This document shows positions 8,153 to 18,008 of a stretch of DNA of 64,000 nucleotides, one piece after another. Within the stretch, counting starts at the first letter, position 1, and every line of letters begins with the position of its first letter. This DNA comes from Methylosarcina fibrata AML-C10 (GTDB lineage: Bacteria; Pseudomonadota; Gammaproteobacteria; Methylococcales; Methylomonadaceae): assembly GCF_000372865.1 (NCBI RefSeq), contig NZ_KB889965.1:1934990-1998989 (forward strand). The letters run 5' to 3'. The notes below the pieces were generated by a model. That model saw only the letters and a list, made by a program, of their open reading frames with translations. It did no database searches and was not told the DNA's origin. The translations under genes were made by a program, and so were the position numbers.

Positions 8153-11100
8153 ATGCTGAAATTGCTCATAGAGTTTTGCGTGCATCGGCGGATGGCGGCT
8201 ATTGTGATAACCGCCGTCATTGCTCTGTTTGGCGTACATGCCTATGTTCAGACGCCGATTGAATCCTACCCGGACGTAACCAATACCCAAGTGACGGTCA
8301 TTTCCCTGATGCCGGGCTATGCGCCGGAAGAAGTCGAGCGGCAGGTCACAGTACCGCTCGAGCGCGTCCTGAACGGCACCCCGCAAATGCTGCAAATGCG
8401 CAGCCAGAGTCTGTTCGGCCTGTCGTTGATCACCATGACTTTCGACGACGACGCCGACAGCTTCCACTCGCGCACGCTCATTTCGCAGCGGCTTGCCGGC
8501 GCGGAACTGCCGGACGGCGTGATGCCGGTGCTGGCGCCCGATTACACGCCGCTCGGGGAAATCTATAAATTCATCGTGGTCAGCGACCGCCACTCGTTGT
8601 ACGACCTGCGCTCCGAAATGGAATGGAACGTCTCCCGCGTCCTGAAGCAGGTTCCCGGCGTCGCCGACGTGCTGACTTTCGGAGGTCTCTATAAGGAATT
8701 TTATGTCGAAATCGATCCGGTTCGGCTGGAATCGTTCGGTTTGACGTTGGAAGACGTCAATCAGGCCATCGCTCAATCGAACCGAAACGTCGGCGCCGGT
8801 TATCTGCGGCACGGCGACCAGCAGATCGTCGTGCGCGGCGTGGGCTTTTTAAGCCGGCCGGATGAAATCCGCAGCATTGTGCTGAAAAGCAAAGAAGGCA
8901 CACCCGTCACCGTCGGCAACGTCGCCCGCCTCGTCCAGTCCTATACCCCGCGGCAGGGCACGGTAGGTCTGAACAGAGCAAACGAAGCGGTCGAGGGCAT
9001 CGTGCTGCTGCGGCGCGGAGAAAACCCTTCCGTGGTCCTGGAGGCCGTGCATGAAAAAGTGGCGGATCTGAATCAACGCATCTTGCCGAAAGGTATGAAG
9101 ATAGAGCCTTTTCTGGACAGAACGGAACTGGTCCACAATACGCTGCACACCGTTTACGACAATCTTCTGCACGGCTTCCTGCTGGTTGTTGGCGTCGTCT
9201 GGCTGTTTTTGCGCAGCGTCCGCGGCTCCCTGATCGTCGCCGTGGTGATTCCGCTGTCGCTGCTGGTAGCCTTTGCCGGGCTCTATCAGCTCGGGCTTCC
9301 CGCCAATTTGATTTCGATGGGAGCGATCGATTTCGGCATTATTCTCGACGGCGCCGTGGTCCTCGTGGAAAACGTCATCCACCAGGCGACGCGACAGCGG
9401 CCCCGCACCCATCACGAAATGGTCAAATTGATCGTCGATTCGGCGTTCGACGTTGCAAAACCTGCCTTTTTCGCCATGTTGATCATCATCGCGGCGTTGC
9501 TTCCGGTGTTCACTCTCGAACGGGTCGAAGGCCGCATCTTCCGGCCCTTGGCGCTGACCTACAGCTTCGCCCTGGTAGGCGGCCTGATTTTTGCCTTGAC
9601 TTTGGTGCCCGCGCTTTGCGCCGCCCTGATTCATCCTAAACAGGCCATGATCGAAGAGCCGCGGTTTCTGGTGAAAATCCGCGGCGCCTATCGCCGACTG
9701 TTGATCCGGGCTCTCGGGCAACGCCGCCTGACCTTGGCAGCCGCGGCCATTTTACTGATCAGCGGAGCGTTGGCGGCGAGCCGCCTGGGCACCGAGTTTT
9801 TGCCGGAACTCGACGAAGGCGACATCCATATTTTTGTCGAAATGCCGGCGAGCATCTCGCTGGACAAAGGGCAGGAAATCTTGCTCGACATGCGTGAAAA
9901 ACTGCTGGCGTTCCCCGAGGTCAAAGGCATTTTGAGCCAGCAAGGACGCTCGGAGGACGGCACCGACAATGAAGGCGTGAACATGAGCGAAACGTTCGTC
10001 CATCTGAAACCCCGCGATCAATGGCCGCCAGGATGGCACAAGGAGCGCCTGGTCGATGCGATGCGGGCATCGCTGACCGCGATTCCGGGCGTCCGCTTCA
10101 ATTTTTCCCAGCCGATCAAGGACAACGTCGAAGAAGCGGTCAGCGGCGTACGCGGCAAGGTGGTATTGAAAATCTACGGCGACGATCTGAAAAAAATGCG
10201 GACGACGCTGGAGGCCGCCAAAGACGTGCTGAAAGACGAGCCCGGCGTGACCGATCTGGACCTGTACCGCGAATCCCAGGTGCCGCAACTGCAAATCCGC
10301 CTGAACCGGCCCGCTTTGGCGCGCCAGGGAATCACGGTCGATGCGGCCCAGGATGCGATCGAGACCAGCCTCGCGGGAAAAGTGGTGACCGATTTATGGC
10401 AGGGAGAACGGCCGGTCCCGGTTCGAGTCATTCTGCCGACGGGAGAGCATGCGAACGTCGAGCAGATCGGCAATCTGATGCTCCCGACGCCCATCGGCGC
10501 GCGCATTCCGCTGCGGGAAGTCGCCGACCTCTTCATCGAACGCGGACGGACTTCGATCGAACGGGAAGCCAACCGCCGCTTTCTGGCGCTGAAATTCAAC
10601 GTCGAAGGACGCGATCTCGGCACCGTGGTGCATGAAGCCCAGTCGCTCGTCGAAGCCAGGGTCAAAGTTCCCGAAAACCATTTTCTGGCGTGGGGCGGGG
10701 AATTCGAAAACCAGCAGCGCGCGATGGGACGGCTGGCGGTGATCGTACCGATCGCGGTGCTGATCGTGCTCGGCCTGCTGTACAGCGCGCTGCAGTCGGC
10801 CCGCAGCGCCCTGGCGATTCTGTTGTCCGTGCCGTTCGCGATGACCGGCGGCGTATTCGTGTTGCTGCTGTCCGGCATCGCCTTGTCGGTCAGCGCAACG
10901 ATCGGATTTATCGCGCTGTTGGGCCAGGTTTCGCTGATGGGGCTGCTCGTATTGAGCGCCACCGAACAAAACCGGCGTGACGGCCAGAGCTTGGTCGATG
11001 CGGTATTGAACGGTGCGACCGATCGCTTGCGGCCGGTCCTGATGGCTTCGTTGCTGGCCTTGCTGGGCCTCCTGCCGATGGCCGTTTCGACCGGCATCGG

Positions 11101-11257
11101 CAGCGAGACTCAGCAGCCGTTCGCGATCGTCATCGTCGGCGGCATGTTGACCACGTTTTTCGTGGCGATGTTCGTGCTGCCGGTCATTTATTCCTACATC
11201 ACTCCGAAACGATTGATCACGCCGGAGGAAGCCGACGAAATCCAGGATGCGTCATGA
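8153..11257 (+). CDS. Heavy-metal efflux RND transporter (CzcA/CusA family)
   Basis: Inner-membrane proton-driven pump of 1034 residues, the usual length for the HME-RND family. It opens with a first helix followed by YPDVTNTQVTV, has two large periplasmic loops and twelve predicted helices. The diagnostic TM4 sequence is DFGIILDGAVVLVEN (about residue 393), carrying the Asp-Asp-Glu proton-relay residues of CzcA-type pumps rather than the CusA-type arrangement. The GTEFLPELDEGDI and NVEEAVSGVRGKV segments are also typical of the family. It sits between its adaptor and outer-membrane factor. The stop overlaps the next start by four bases, so the operon is translationally coupled. The substrate is likely a divalent metal such as Co, Zn, Cd or Ni, inferred from TM4 only. 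Confidence 0.9.
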   Translation: MLKLLIEFCVHRRMAAIVITAVIALFGVHAYVQTPIESYPDVTNTQVTVISLMPGYAPEEVERQVTVPLERVLNGTPQMLQMRSQSLFGLSLITMTFDDDADSFHSRTLISQRLAGAELPDGVMPVLAPDYTPLGEIYKFIVVSDRHSLYDLRSEMEWNVSRVLKQVPGVADVLTFGGLYKEFYVEIDPVRLESFGLTLEDVNQAIAQSNRNVGAGYLRHGDQQIVVRGVGFLSRPDEIRSIVLKSKEGTPVTVGNVARLVQSYTPRQGTVGLNRANEAVEGIVLLRRGENPSVVLEAVHEKVADLNQRILPKGMKIEPFLDRTELVHNTLHTVYDNLLHGFLLVVGVVWLFLRSVRGSLIVAVVIPLSLLVAFAGLYQLGLPANLISMGAIDFGIILDGAVVLVENVIHQATRQRPRTHHEMVKLIVDSAFDVAKPAFFAMLIIIAALLPVFTLERVEGRIFRPLALTYSFALVGGLIFALTLVPALCAALIHPKQAMIEEPRFLVKIRGAYRRLLIRALGQRRLTLAAAAILLISGALAASRLGTEFLPELDEGDIHIFVEMPASISLDKGQEILLDMREKLLAFPEVKGILSQQGRSEDGTDNEGVNMSETFVHLKPRDQWPPGWHKERLVDAMRASLTAIPGVRFNFSQPIKDNVEEAVSGVRGKVVLKIYGDDLKKMRTTLEAAKDVLKDEPGVTDLDLYRESQVPQLQIRLNRPALARQGITVDAAQDAIETSLAGKVVTDLWQGERPVPVRVILPTGEHANVEQIGNLMLPTPIGARIPLREVADLFIERGRTSIEREANRRFLALKFNVEGRDLGTVVHEAQSLVEARVKVPENHFLAWGGEFENQQRAMGRLAVIVPIAVLIVLGLLYSALQSARSALAILLSVPFAMTGGVFVLLLSGIALSVSATIGFIALLGQVSLMGLLVLSATEQNRRDGQSLVDAVLNGATDRLRPVLMASLLALLGLLPMAVSTGIGSETQQPFAIVIVGGMLTTFFVAMFVLPVIYSYITPKRLITPEEADEIQDAS

Positions 11258-12585
11258 AAATGTGGTTTTTTCCGGAGCGGCGTTTGCCGGTCTTATCCTG
11301 TTTATTGCTGCTGTATGTGCTCGCCGGACCGGCGCCGGCGTCGTCCGCCGAATCGGCGCCGGTCCCGGTCACGCTCGGCGAGTTGCTCGACATCGTGCGT
11401 GAAAAAAGTCCGCGCTTTGCGGTTATCCTGCAACGCATCGAAGCGGCCCGGGCCGAAGTGGTTGCCGCCGGCGTTCTGCCCAATCCGACCGTCAGTTACG
11501 GTCGCTACGATCTGGTCGGCGGAAGCCGGAACACCATGTTCGAGGGGAACGTCCAGGAACAGGTCACCATGGAAATGCCGCTGTTAATTGCGGGCCAACG
11601 CGGCGCCCGCATCGAAGCGGCGGAAAAAGGCGTCAGTGCGGCCGAAGCGGACGTCGAAGCCGAATACGCGGCATTGGTTCACGAAACGCGGCGGTTGTTC
11701 GTTAAATTGCTGGCGGGCCAGGAACGAGTCGCCGTTCTGGAAGAAACCGCACGCGAGATGAATCGCTTGACGGCCATCGTCGGCGGCCGCAAGGAAGCCG
11801 GCAACGCCAGCGCGTACGATGCCTTGCGTATCGGCGTCGAAGCCAGCGGCATCGCGACCCGACTGGAAACGGCACGAAGCGATCTGGCGGAATCGTCCGG
11901 CGATCTGGCCGTCCTGCTGGGCCTGCCGAACTGGAAACCGGCTGCGGCCGGCAAACTGACGGTGTTGGGCGTACCGGCCGATGCGCAAAAACTCCTGGCC
12001 GAAGCGATACGCGCCAACCCGGATCTTATCGCCGCCGAGCGCAGCGAAACCGCCGCCGAAGCCGGTCTGGAAAAAGCGAGGCGAGAACGTTGGCCGGACG
12101 TTTCGGTACAGGTCGGGACGGCTTATACCGACAGTCCTTACAGCAACACGACGTTCGCCGGAGTTTCCGTGGAAGTGCCGATCTTCGACCGCAACCAGGG
12201 CGGAATGGCCCGCGCCGAAGCCGCCAAACTGGCAGCCAGGCTGGAATACGACTACACGGCTTCCCGCACCCGCGTGGCCATCGAACGCGCTGCCGGCCTC
12301 CTGGTACGCCGTAGGGAGACCCGGCTCAAATTCGAAAAGGAGGTGCTGTCGAAATTATCCGGACTCAAATCGATGGGCGAAGCGGCCTACCGCTTCGGCA
12401 AAGGCACCATTCTGGAATTGCTCGATTCTTACCGGTCACGGACCGAAATGCGCCTGACCGAGGTCGATTTGATTCAGGCCGAAACGGAAGCCGAACTGGA
12501 AGCGCTCAGGACGTCCGGTCAATTACTGAATTATCTGGACACTGCCGACGAAACTTCCGCAGCGGCCCCAGGAAACGGCGGATAG
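11254..12585 (+). CDS. Outer-membrane factor (CzcC/TolC-like) of the metal efflux pump
   Basis: TolC-superfamily protein of 443 residues with a Sec signal peptide (hydrophobic core LPVLSCLLLLYVLAG, cleavage near SSAES). Two repeated OEP halves follow: the first begins TLGELLDIVREKSPRF, with the strand motif GVLPNPTVSYGRYD; the second begins LAEAIRANPDLIAAERS, with RERWPDVSVQVGTAYTD. Long Ala/Glu/Arg helices form the periplasmic tunnel. It completes the tripartite export path, overlapping the pump gene by ATGA. The N-terminal Cys lies inside the hydrophobic core and does not form a lipobox, so this is not a lipoprotein. A short Ala-rich tail follows the last helix. Confidence 0.85.
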   Translation: MKMWFFPERRLPVLSCLLLLYVLAGPAPASSAESAPVPVTLGELLDIVREKSPRFAVILQRIEAARAEVVAAGVLPNPTVSYGRYDLVGGSRNTMFEGNVQEQVTMEMPLLIAGQRGARIEAAEKGVSAAEADVEAEYAALVHETRRLFVKLLAGQERVAVLEETAREMNRLTAIVGGRKEAGNASAYDALRIGVEASGIATRLETARSDLAESSGDLAVLLGLPNWKPAAAGKLTVLGVPADAQKLLAEAIRANPDLIAAERSETAAEAGLEKARRERWPDVSVQVGTAYTDSPYSNTTFAGVSVEVPIFDRNQGGMARAEAAKLAARLEYDYTASRTRVAIERAAGLLVRRRETRLKFEKEVLSKLSGLKSMGEAAYRFGKGTILELLDSYRSRTEMRLTEVDLIQAETEAELEALRTSGQLLNYLDTADETSAAAPGNGG

Positions 12586-12665
12586 GCGGTTTTGCTAAAC
12601 GCGTTACAGGACGTTGGGCACGGAGTGGTCGCGGCCGGCGCCCAGTTCATGGTTCATTTCAACTC

Positions 12666-12700
12666 GCGCGGTTTATTTCAACCGCGCCGAATCGCCCTTT
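12666..12700 (+). terminator. Probable intrinsic terminator of the metal efflux operon
   Basis: GCGCGGTT (12666-12673) pairs perfectly with AACCGCGC (12680-12687) around a six-base loop. A modest CCCTTTTATA run follows 9 bases later. It lies 80 bp after the outer-membrane factor stop, in the 241-bp gap before the glycosyltransferase gene. The delayed T-run weakens the call. Confidence 0.4.
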
Positions 12701-12826
12701 TATACGGCACGATTCATTTTTAAAAATAAATCATTTATTTATTAATAACTTATATACTCATGCTCAACAGATAAAGTTGGCATAAAAGATGAATCACCCG
12801 GGTATAGCCGATTTTAAAGGGATCCC

Positions 12827-14491
12827 ATGGTAGAAGCATCGACCTCCGCAAAAATTGAACCCTCTGGCGAAACAATCTCCTTTCGCCCTGCCGGCAACAC
12901 GCCGGCGCTATTTTCCAAATTTCTGAAACAGGCCCGCCGTTTCGACATCCTGGCTGGCTGGTTGCTGCTCACCTCCGTCAATCTTTGCTATCACCACCTG
13001 ATTCCGCTGGATGAAACCCGTTATGCCGCGGTCGCCTGGGAAATGTGGAGCCGGCATGATTTTCTGGTGCCGCATCTAAACGGAGTTCCCTATCATCACA
13101 AGCCGCCCTTGCTTTTCTGGCTATACAATCTCGGCTGGAGCCTGTTCGGCGTCAATGAGCCGTGGCTGCTGCTGATCTCTCCGCTTTGCGGGCTGGCCTC
13201 TCTGTACTGGGTCCGATATCTGGCCTCTTTGCTGTGGCCCGGCAACGAAGCGTGCGCGCGCATGGCCCCCTGGCTGCTGCTGGGCAGCCTGATCTGGGGC
13301 GCGTTCATGAACGGCGCCATGTTCGATACGCTGCTGGTATTGTGCGTATTGCTGGCGATGACCGGCTTGATTAAAGCGTCCGGGACGCTGTCATGGAGAC
13401 ACTGGACGCTGTTTGCGCTGGGCTGCGGACTGGGCCTGCTGACGAAAGGACCGGCGGTGTTTGTTTATCTCTTGATGCCGTATTTACTGGGCGGGCTCTG
13501 GAGCGGGACCGCCCAGACTCAGGCTGCCCGCTGGTATCTGCACGGCGGCCTGGCGCTTTTCGGAGGCATTGCCATGGCCTTGTGCTGGGCCATTCCGGCG
13601 ATTCAATCAGCGGGGGAAAATTACGGCGGAACTCTGCTGTGGCATCAGACGGTGGACCGGATGATCAACAGTTTTGCGCACCGCCGGCCCATCGGGTGGT
13701 ATCTGACGTGGGCTCCGGTTATTCTGTTTCCCTGGTTTTTCTGGCCCAGGCTATGGCGGCAAGCGTTTCGTTCCGTTCGTCTGGAAGATCCGGCGTTCCG
13801 TTTCTGTCTTCTCTGGTTTGCTTCCGGCTTTGTCGGCTTTTCGCTGATCAGCGGCAAACAGATCCATTATTTGCTGCCGCTCATGCCGGCGCTGGCCTTG
13901 CTGCTGAGCCGGATATCGGGGACTGAAAAATTCGAATTCCGGCCAGGCGACCTTTTGCCCTATCTGGTCATCGGCGCGGCCGGAATTTTATTGCTGACAT
14001 TGCCCGCGATACCGGGCCTCAAATTATACTATTGGCTGGACAATAGAAAGGCATGGTGGGCCTGGATCATTCTGTCGATCGGTCTGGGCGGAATAATGTT
14101 GGCGCTGAAAACTCGCCGCACAACCCCTTATCATTATGCGGTCGCCGTCGTTCTGGGCCTGACCGCCAGCCTGGCCGGTTTTTTCAGCTCCACCGGCAAT
14201 GCGTATGATTTACAATCGGCCGTCCGGCCTTTAAGCGCTTATTTCAAAGACGGCGAACCGCTCGTCTGGGCCGGCGAATACGACGGACAATTTGAGTTTC
14301 TGATGCGCCTGGAAGCGCCTTTGACCGTCATCAAAACAGGCGAAATGGGCGGGTGGCTGGCTCAACATCCGAACGGCCACGTCATTTTCATCAATTCTTC
14401 TCTAAAGATGAATGCCCGCCGGTTTAAAATCGATTATGCGCAACCTTATCGTGAAGACTGGCTGATCGTGTTGTCCGGTAAAAATCCATGA
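12827..14491 (+). CDS. GT39-family membrane glycosyltransferase (ArnT/PMT-like)
   Basis: Integral-membrane GT-C glycosyltransferase of 554 residues with about 11-12 predicted helices. The first luminal loop has the catalytic-type acidic motif PLDETRYAAVAWEM (residues about 63-76), followed by PYHHKPPLLFWLYNLGWSLFG, the conserved region of ArnT and protein-mannosyl-transferase relatives. LTKGPAVFVYLLMP near residue 205 and SGKQIHYLLPLMPALALL near 345 are also typical. Such enzymes move a sugar from an undecaprenyl-phosphate donor to lipid A or another periplasmic acceptor. The acceptor here is unknown. An AT-rich stretch with TATACT at 12753 precedes it. The start overlaps nothing, and the stop overlaps the next gene by ATGA, so the small membrane protein that follows is its likely partner. 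Confidence 0.8.
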   Translation: MVEASTSAKIEPSGETISFRPAGNTPALFSKFLKQARRFDILAGWLLLTSVNLCYHHLIPLDETRYAAVAWEMWSRHDFLVPHLNGVPYHHKPPLLFWLYNLGWSLFGVNEPWLLLISPLCGLASLYWVRYLASLLWPGNEACARMAPWLLLGSLIWGAFMNGAMFDTLLVLCVLLAMTGLIKASGTLSWRHWTLFALGCGLGLLTKGPAVFVYLLMPYLLGGLWSGTAQTQAARWYLHGGLALFGGIAMALCWAIPAIQSAGENYGGTLLWHQTVDRMINSFAHRRPIGWYLTWAPVILFPWFFWPRLWRQAFRSVRLEDPAFRFCLLWFASGFVGFSLISGKQIHYLLPLMPALALLLSRISGTEKFEFRPGDLLPYLVIGAAGILLLTLPAIPGLKLYYWLDNRKAWWAWIILSIGLGGIMLALKTRRTTPYHYAVAVVLGLTASLAGFFSSTGNAYDLQSAVRPLSAYFKDGEPLVWAGEYDGQFEFLMRLEAPLTVIKTGEMGGWLAQHPNGHVIFINSSLKMNARRFKIDYAQPYREDWLIVLSGKNP

Positions 14492-14835
14492 AAAAGCATC
14501 CGCTTATTGTAAAACTGCTGGTGATGGGCGGCCTGATCGCTGTGCTGGCTTATCTGTTTCATCCTGAAACCGGTCAATTTGCGCTGACCGTCAATGGCCA
14601 TCCGATTGCGGATCCTCTGGCTCGCCTGGCGGTAATCCCCACCTTGCTGGTGGTCATGCTGGTGACGGTTTTCCTGGGTCTATTGCTCTTTTTCGGCGTC
14701 GGGCTGGTGCTGTTTCTGACCAGTCTGTTCATTTCATTTTTATTCGTTGCCTTTCTCGCGCCTTTTTTCTGGCCCGTATTGCTGATCGCTTTCGTGCTGA
14801 TCATCTTGATGTCGGTGCCGTGGCCCAAAAATTAG
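14488..14835 (+). CDS. Small three-helix membrane protein paired with the GT39 enzyme
   Basis: This 115-residue protein is very hydrophobic. One helix is at residues 8-24. A short periplasmic segment (HPETGQFALTVNGHPIADPL) follows. Two or three helices then run nearly continuously from about 46 to 110, ending MSVPWPKN. I recognise no named family. Its ATG overlaps the glycosyltransferase stop by four bases, so it is translationally coupled and probably acts with it, perhaps as an accessory subunit or in substrate flipping. That role is inference from position and topology only. Confidence 0.65.
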   Translation: MKKHPLIVKLLVMGGLIAVLAYLFHPETGQFALTVNGHPIADPLARLAVIPTLLVVMLVTVFLGLLLFFGVGLVLFLTSLFISFLFVAFLAPFFWPVLLIAFVLIILMSVPWPKN

Positions 14836-14901
14836 CGACGAAGCAGGAATGGAACAGACGCCGCTCATTCGGAAATCCGAAAAAACGCTGATTCCGCCGG
14901 G

Positions 14902-15705
14902 CTACGGTTTTGGCTTTTCCACTCCGGATTCGGCCTGTTCCTTGAATTTCTGCGTATGTTTCAGAATCTCGCCGGCGATCTGCCCCGCGGTTTTCCGGAC
15001 GTCTTTTTCGGTGGCGTTTTTTTCCATGACGAATTTGGCGGCCGCGACGTACGGATTCATGGCCGCCGCGGCCCCGGGCGTCTTTTTGGGCTTTTTCACG
15101 GTACCGAATACGATGAACGGATTTTTCGGATTCCGGCTGCTCAAATCGCTGACGGCGACCTGGGCTTCCATGCGGGAGGCCCCCCGGCCGAAGCCGATCA
15201 CGGCTCGCTTGACCCGGCTGCCTTTAGCCGTTTCGGTGAACACGCCCTGAATCAGCCAGCCTTCTTTCGGCAAGGCCGCTTTCGGATCGGTCAGACGCCG
15301 GGCTGCCAAACCTCTTTCATTGAGCTCTTCGACCAGGCCCCGGCTCATGGCGTCGACAATCTTCCTGGCCTGTTCCTCGGGACTCGCCCCCGCCGACGAA
15401 CGAGACAGCCGTTTTCCCGGTTTTTTCAAGCGTCCTCCGGGCAAGATTCCTCTTTCCTCGAGATCCTCCGCATGCTCGGCTTGAAGTTCGAAGTCGCTGA
15501 CATAAACGGTTCTCGGCAGTTCGGCCGGCCAGGCGCCCTTCAATTGTTCACCCCGGACTTCAACACCGCCCGTCACGCCAGAGGACTGATTGCCGCCCGT
15601 CGTCTGGCAGCCTGCGATCAAGGCCGTCCAGGCGATCAGAAAAATAAGACAGAGACTGGAATGTTTGCTCTTCGCGAGATCATTCCATTTATGAAAACAA
15701 AGCAT
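14902..15705 (-). CDS. DUF4410-domain lipoprotein
   Basis: This 267-residue lipoprotein has a signal sequence running to the lipobox LIAGC (Cys at residue 33). The mature part starts with a Ser/Gly-rich linker, then PRTVYVSDFELQ, the opening of the DUF4410 domain. It continues through EEQARKIVDAMSRGLVEELNERG and the WLIQGVFTETAKGSRVKRAVIGFG segment, ending with a Lys/Glu-rich helical tail. Members are outer-membrane-anchored proteins of unknown function. It is transcribed leftward, 180 bp after the mtkB stop, with an inverted repeat between. It is probably a separate unit. Confidence 0.75.
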   Translation of the reverse strand: MLCFHKWNDLAKSKHSSLCLIFLIAWTALIAGCQTTGGNQSSGVTGGVEVRGEQLKGAWPAELPRTVYVSDFELQAEHAEDLEERGILPGGRLKKPGKRLSRSSAGASPEEQARKIVDAMSRGLVEELNERGLAARRLTDPKAALPKEGWLIQGVFTETAKGSRVKRAVIGFGRGASRMEAQVAVSDLSSRNPKNPFIVFGTVKKPKKTPGAAAAMNPYVAAAKFVMEKNATEKDVRKTAGQIAGEILKHTQKFKEQAESGVEKPKP

Positions 15706-15755
15706 AAAGCATTACCCCCATCCCGCGGCGATGTCGGCACATCGGCAGGATAGCC

Positions 15756-15780
15756 GGCGGGCACCGCATGAGCGCCCGCC
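15756..15780. repeat. GC-rich inverted repeat between mtkB and the DUF4410 gene
   Basis: GGCGGGC (15756-15762) pairs with GCCCGCC (15774-15780) across an 11-base loop, in the 180-bp gap after mtkB. No T-run follows on the minus strand, so Rho-independent termination is not well supported. A second small palindrome, GGGATG and CATCCC (15842-15863), lies nearer the mtkB stop. Confidence 0.3.
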
Positions 15781-15885
15781 CGGTTAAACAACAAAAAGAT
15801 CCTTTATGAACACCGCCAGGCATCTTATGAACTGATCGTCAGGGATGACGTCGCCGCCATCCCAAACCGGAAGTCGGCACGTCGT

Positions 15886-16773
15886 TTACAGCTTCGACAG
15901 CACCTCGGCCACGGTCGCTCCCATCGCCGCCGGCGTCGGACAGATGGTGACGCCAAGCTCCCTCAGTATCGCCACTTTTTCGGCGGCGCTTTCTCCGGCC
16001 GATGAAATGATCGCTCCGGCATGGCCCATGCGGCGGCCTTCGGGCGCGGTAAGCCCAGCGATGTAAGCGACGACCGGCTTGGTCATGTGTTCTTTCGCGA
16101 ACAGCCCGGCTTCCACTTCCTGCGGGCCGCCGATTTCGCCGATCATCAGGACCACCTTGGTTTCGGGATCCTGCTCGAATTGTTCGAAAATGTCGCGGTG
16201 CGAGCTGCCGTTGATCGGATCGCCGCCGATGCCGACCGACGTCGATACGCCGATGCCGAGACGTTTCATCTGGTCCGCGGCTTCGTAGCCCAGGGTTCCC
16301 GAGCGCCCGACGATGCCGACGCTGCCCTGCCTATAGATATGGCCGGGCATGATGCCCAGCATCGTCCGGCCCGGGCTGATGGTGCCGGCGCAGTTCGGTC
16401 CGGTCAGAACCATACGCTGATCCTTCGGAAAACGCCGCAGGAAATTTTTCACCGTCATCATGTCCTGGGTCGGAATGCCGTCGGTGATCGATACGCAATA
16501 TCGGATGCCAGCGTCGGCCGCTTCCATGATCGAGTCGGCGGCAAAAGCCGGGGGCACGAAGACGATGCTGGCTTCGGCGCCGGTCTTTTGCACGGCTTCC
16601 CTGACCGTGTTGAACACCGGCAGGCCCAAATGAGTCTGGCCGCCTTTGCCCGGAGTGACGCCGCCGACCACCCTGGAGCCGTAGTTGATCATGTCCTGCG
16701 CATGAAAAGAACCGATTTTTCCGGTAAAACCCTGAACGATGATGCGTGTGTTTTCGTTAATAAAAATTGCCAT
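15886..16773 (-). CDS. mtkB: Malate thiokinase (malate-CoA ligase) alpha subunit
   Basis: This 295-residue protein is of the succinyl-CoA synthetase alpha class, with a CoA-binding Rossmann domain (IIVQGFTGKIGSFHAQDM at the N-terminus) and a ligase domain. The active-site phosphohistidine lies in the motif RRMGHAGAI (about residue 250). TGPNCAGTISPG is the loop before it. Together with the beta subunit encoded 9 bp upstream, it forms ATP-dependent malate-CoA ligase, making malyl-CoA for the serine cycle. The assignment as malate rather than succinate enzyme rests on its place directly after mtkA and mcl and on the serine-cycle neighbours; sequence alone would not separate the two with certainty. 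Confidence 0.85.
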   Translation of the reverse strand: MAIFINENTRIIVQGFTGKIGSFHAQDMINYGSRVVGGVTPGKGGQTHLGLPVFNTVREAVQKTGAEASIVFVPPAFAADSIMEAADAGIRYCVSITDGIPTQDMMTVKNFLRRFPKDQRMVLTGPNCAGTISPGRTMLGIMPGHIYRQGSVGIVGRSGTLGYEAADQMKRLGIGVSTSVGIGGDPINGSSHRDIFEQFEQDPETKVVLMIGEIGGPQEVEAGLFAKEHMTKPVVAYIAGLTAPEGRRMGHAGAIISSAGESAAEKVAILRELGVTICPTPAAMGATVAEVLSKL

Positions 16774-16782
16774 TTCGATTCC

Positions 16783-17982
16783 TTAACAACCTGCTTTTGC
16801 GCGCGCTTCTTTTGCAACCACTTCGTTGCGTGCCTGTACCGCTTTCTCGGCCGCTTCGGCCAGGGTGTCCGCGGTAATGATCGGCAGCCCGCTTTCTTTG
16901 ATGATGCGCTGGCCTTCCTCGACGTTGGTACCCGACAGACGCACGATCAACGGGATTTTCATGTCGATTTTCTTCACCGCATGCACCACGCCTTCGGCAA
17001 TCCAGTCGCAGCGGTTGATGCCGGCGAATATGTTGACGAGCATGGCTTTGACGTTTTGATCGGCCAGAACCAGGCGGAAAGCCTTTTCGGTGCGTTCGGC
17101 CGAAGCGCCGCCGCCCACGTCGAGAAAGTTGGCGGGCTCGCCGCCGGCCAGTTTGATCATGTCCATGGTCGCCATCGCCAGACCGGCGCCGTTGATCATG
17201 CAGCCGATGTCGCCGTCGAGGCCGACGTAGCTGAGGCCTCTGTCCGCAGCCGCCATTTCGCGCGGATCTTCCTGAGTCTTGTCGCGCAATTCGGAAATTT
17301 TTTGCTGACGGAACAGAGCGTTGTCGTCAAAACCCATTTTGGCGTCGAGCGCCACGAGCTCGCCGCTGCGGGTAATGACCAGCGGATTGATTTCGAGCAT
17401 GCTGCCGTCCAGATCGCGCAAGGCTCTGTAGCAGCCCCGGATGGTTTTCACCGCATGGCTCATGATTTCGGAATCCAGGCCGAGCGCGAAGGCCATTTCT
17501 CGGGCCTGATAATCGAGCAGGCCGACCGCCGGTTCGATATGGATCTTGGTGATCGCGTCGGGATCGGTTTTCGCCAGCTCTTCGATTTCCATGCCGCCCT
17601 GAGCGGAACCGACCATCACGATGCGCTCGGCGCTGCGGTCGACCAGCAAACAGAAATACATTTCCTTGGCGATGTCGGTGCCCGCTTCCACGTACAAGCG
17701 ATTGCAGACTTTGCCCGCAGGCCCGGTCTGATGGGTGCGCAGCCGTTTGCCGAGCAATTCTTCCGCCGCGGCCGCCACTTCATCGTGAGTCTTGCAGATT
17801 TTAATGCCGCCGGCCTTGCCGCGGGCGCCGGAATGGATCTGGGCCTTGACCACCCAAAGATGCCCGCCGATTTCCCGGGCGCGCTGAACCGCGTCTTCGG
17901 GACTGTAGGCCAGGCCGCCTTCGGCGATTCTGACGCCGTAGCCCTTCAATAATTCTTTTGCCTGATACTCGTGAATATCCAC
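16783..17982 (-). CDS. mtkA: Malate thiokinase (malate-CoA ligase) beta subunit
   Basis: This 399-residue protein is of the succinyl-CoA synthetase beta class. It has an N-terminal ATP-grasp domain opening [23 protein letters not shown], with the metal/ATP segment [22 protein letters not shown] near residue 200. The C-terminal CoA-ligase domain contains [27 protein letters not shown], the phosphate-binding region. It is the nucleotide-binding partner of MtkB in activating L-malate to malyl-CoA. Spacing is 26 bp after mcl and 9 bp before mtkB, so the three genes form one leftward operon. Confidence 0.88.
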   Translation of the reverse strand: MDIHEYQAKELLKGYGVRIAEGGLAYSPEDAVQRAREIGGHLWVVKAQIHSGARGKAGGIKICKTHDEVAAAAEELLGKRLRTHQTGPAGKVCNRLYVEAGTDIAKEMYFCLLVDRSAERIVMVGSAQGGMEIEELAKTDPDAITKIHIEPAVGLLDYQAREMAFALGLDSEIMSHAVKTIRGCYRALRDLDGSMLEINPLVITRSGELVALDAKMGFDDNALFRQQKISELRDKTQEDPREMAAADRGLSYVGLDGDIGCMINGAGLAMATMDMIKLAGGEPANFLDVGGGASAERTEKAFRLVLADQNVKAMLVNIFAGINRCDWIAEGVVHAVKKIDMKIPLIVRLSGTNVEEGQRIIKESGLPIITADTLAEAAEKAVQARNEVVAKEARAKAGC

Positions 17983-18008
17983 AACATCTCCCTCTTCGCT
18001 ATCTGCTG

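Noticed and set aside
16021-17952. Very long (643-codon) rightward frame opposite mtkA and mtkB
   Set aside because: It is antisense to two well-matched enzymes, spans the gap between them and has low-complexity His/Asp/Gly/Arg-rich content typical of GC-rich shadow frames.
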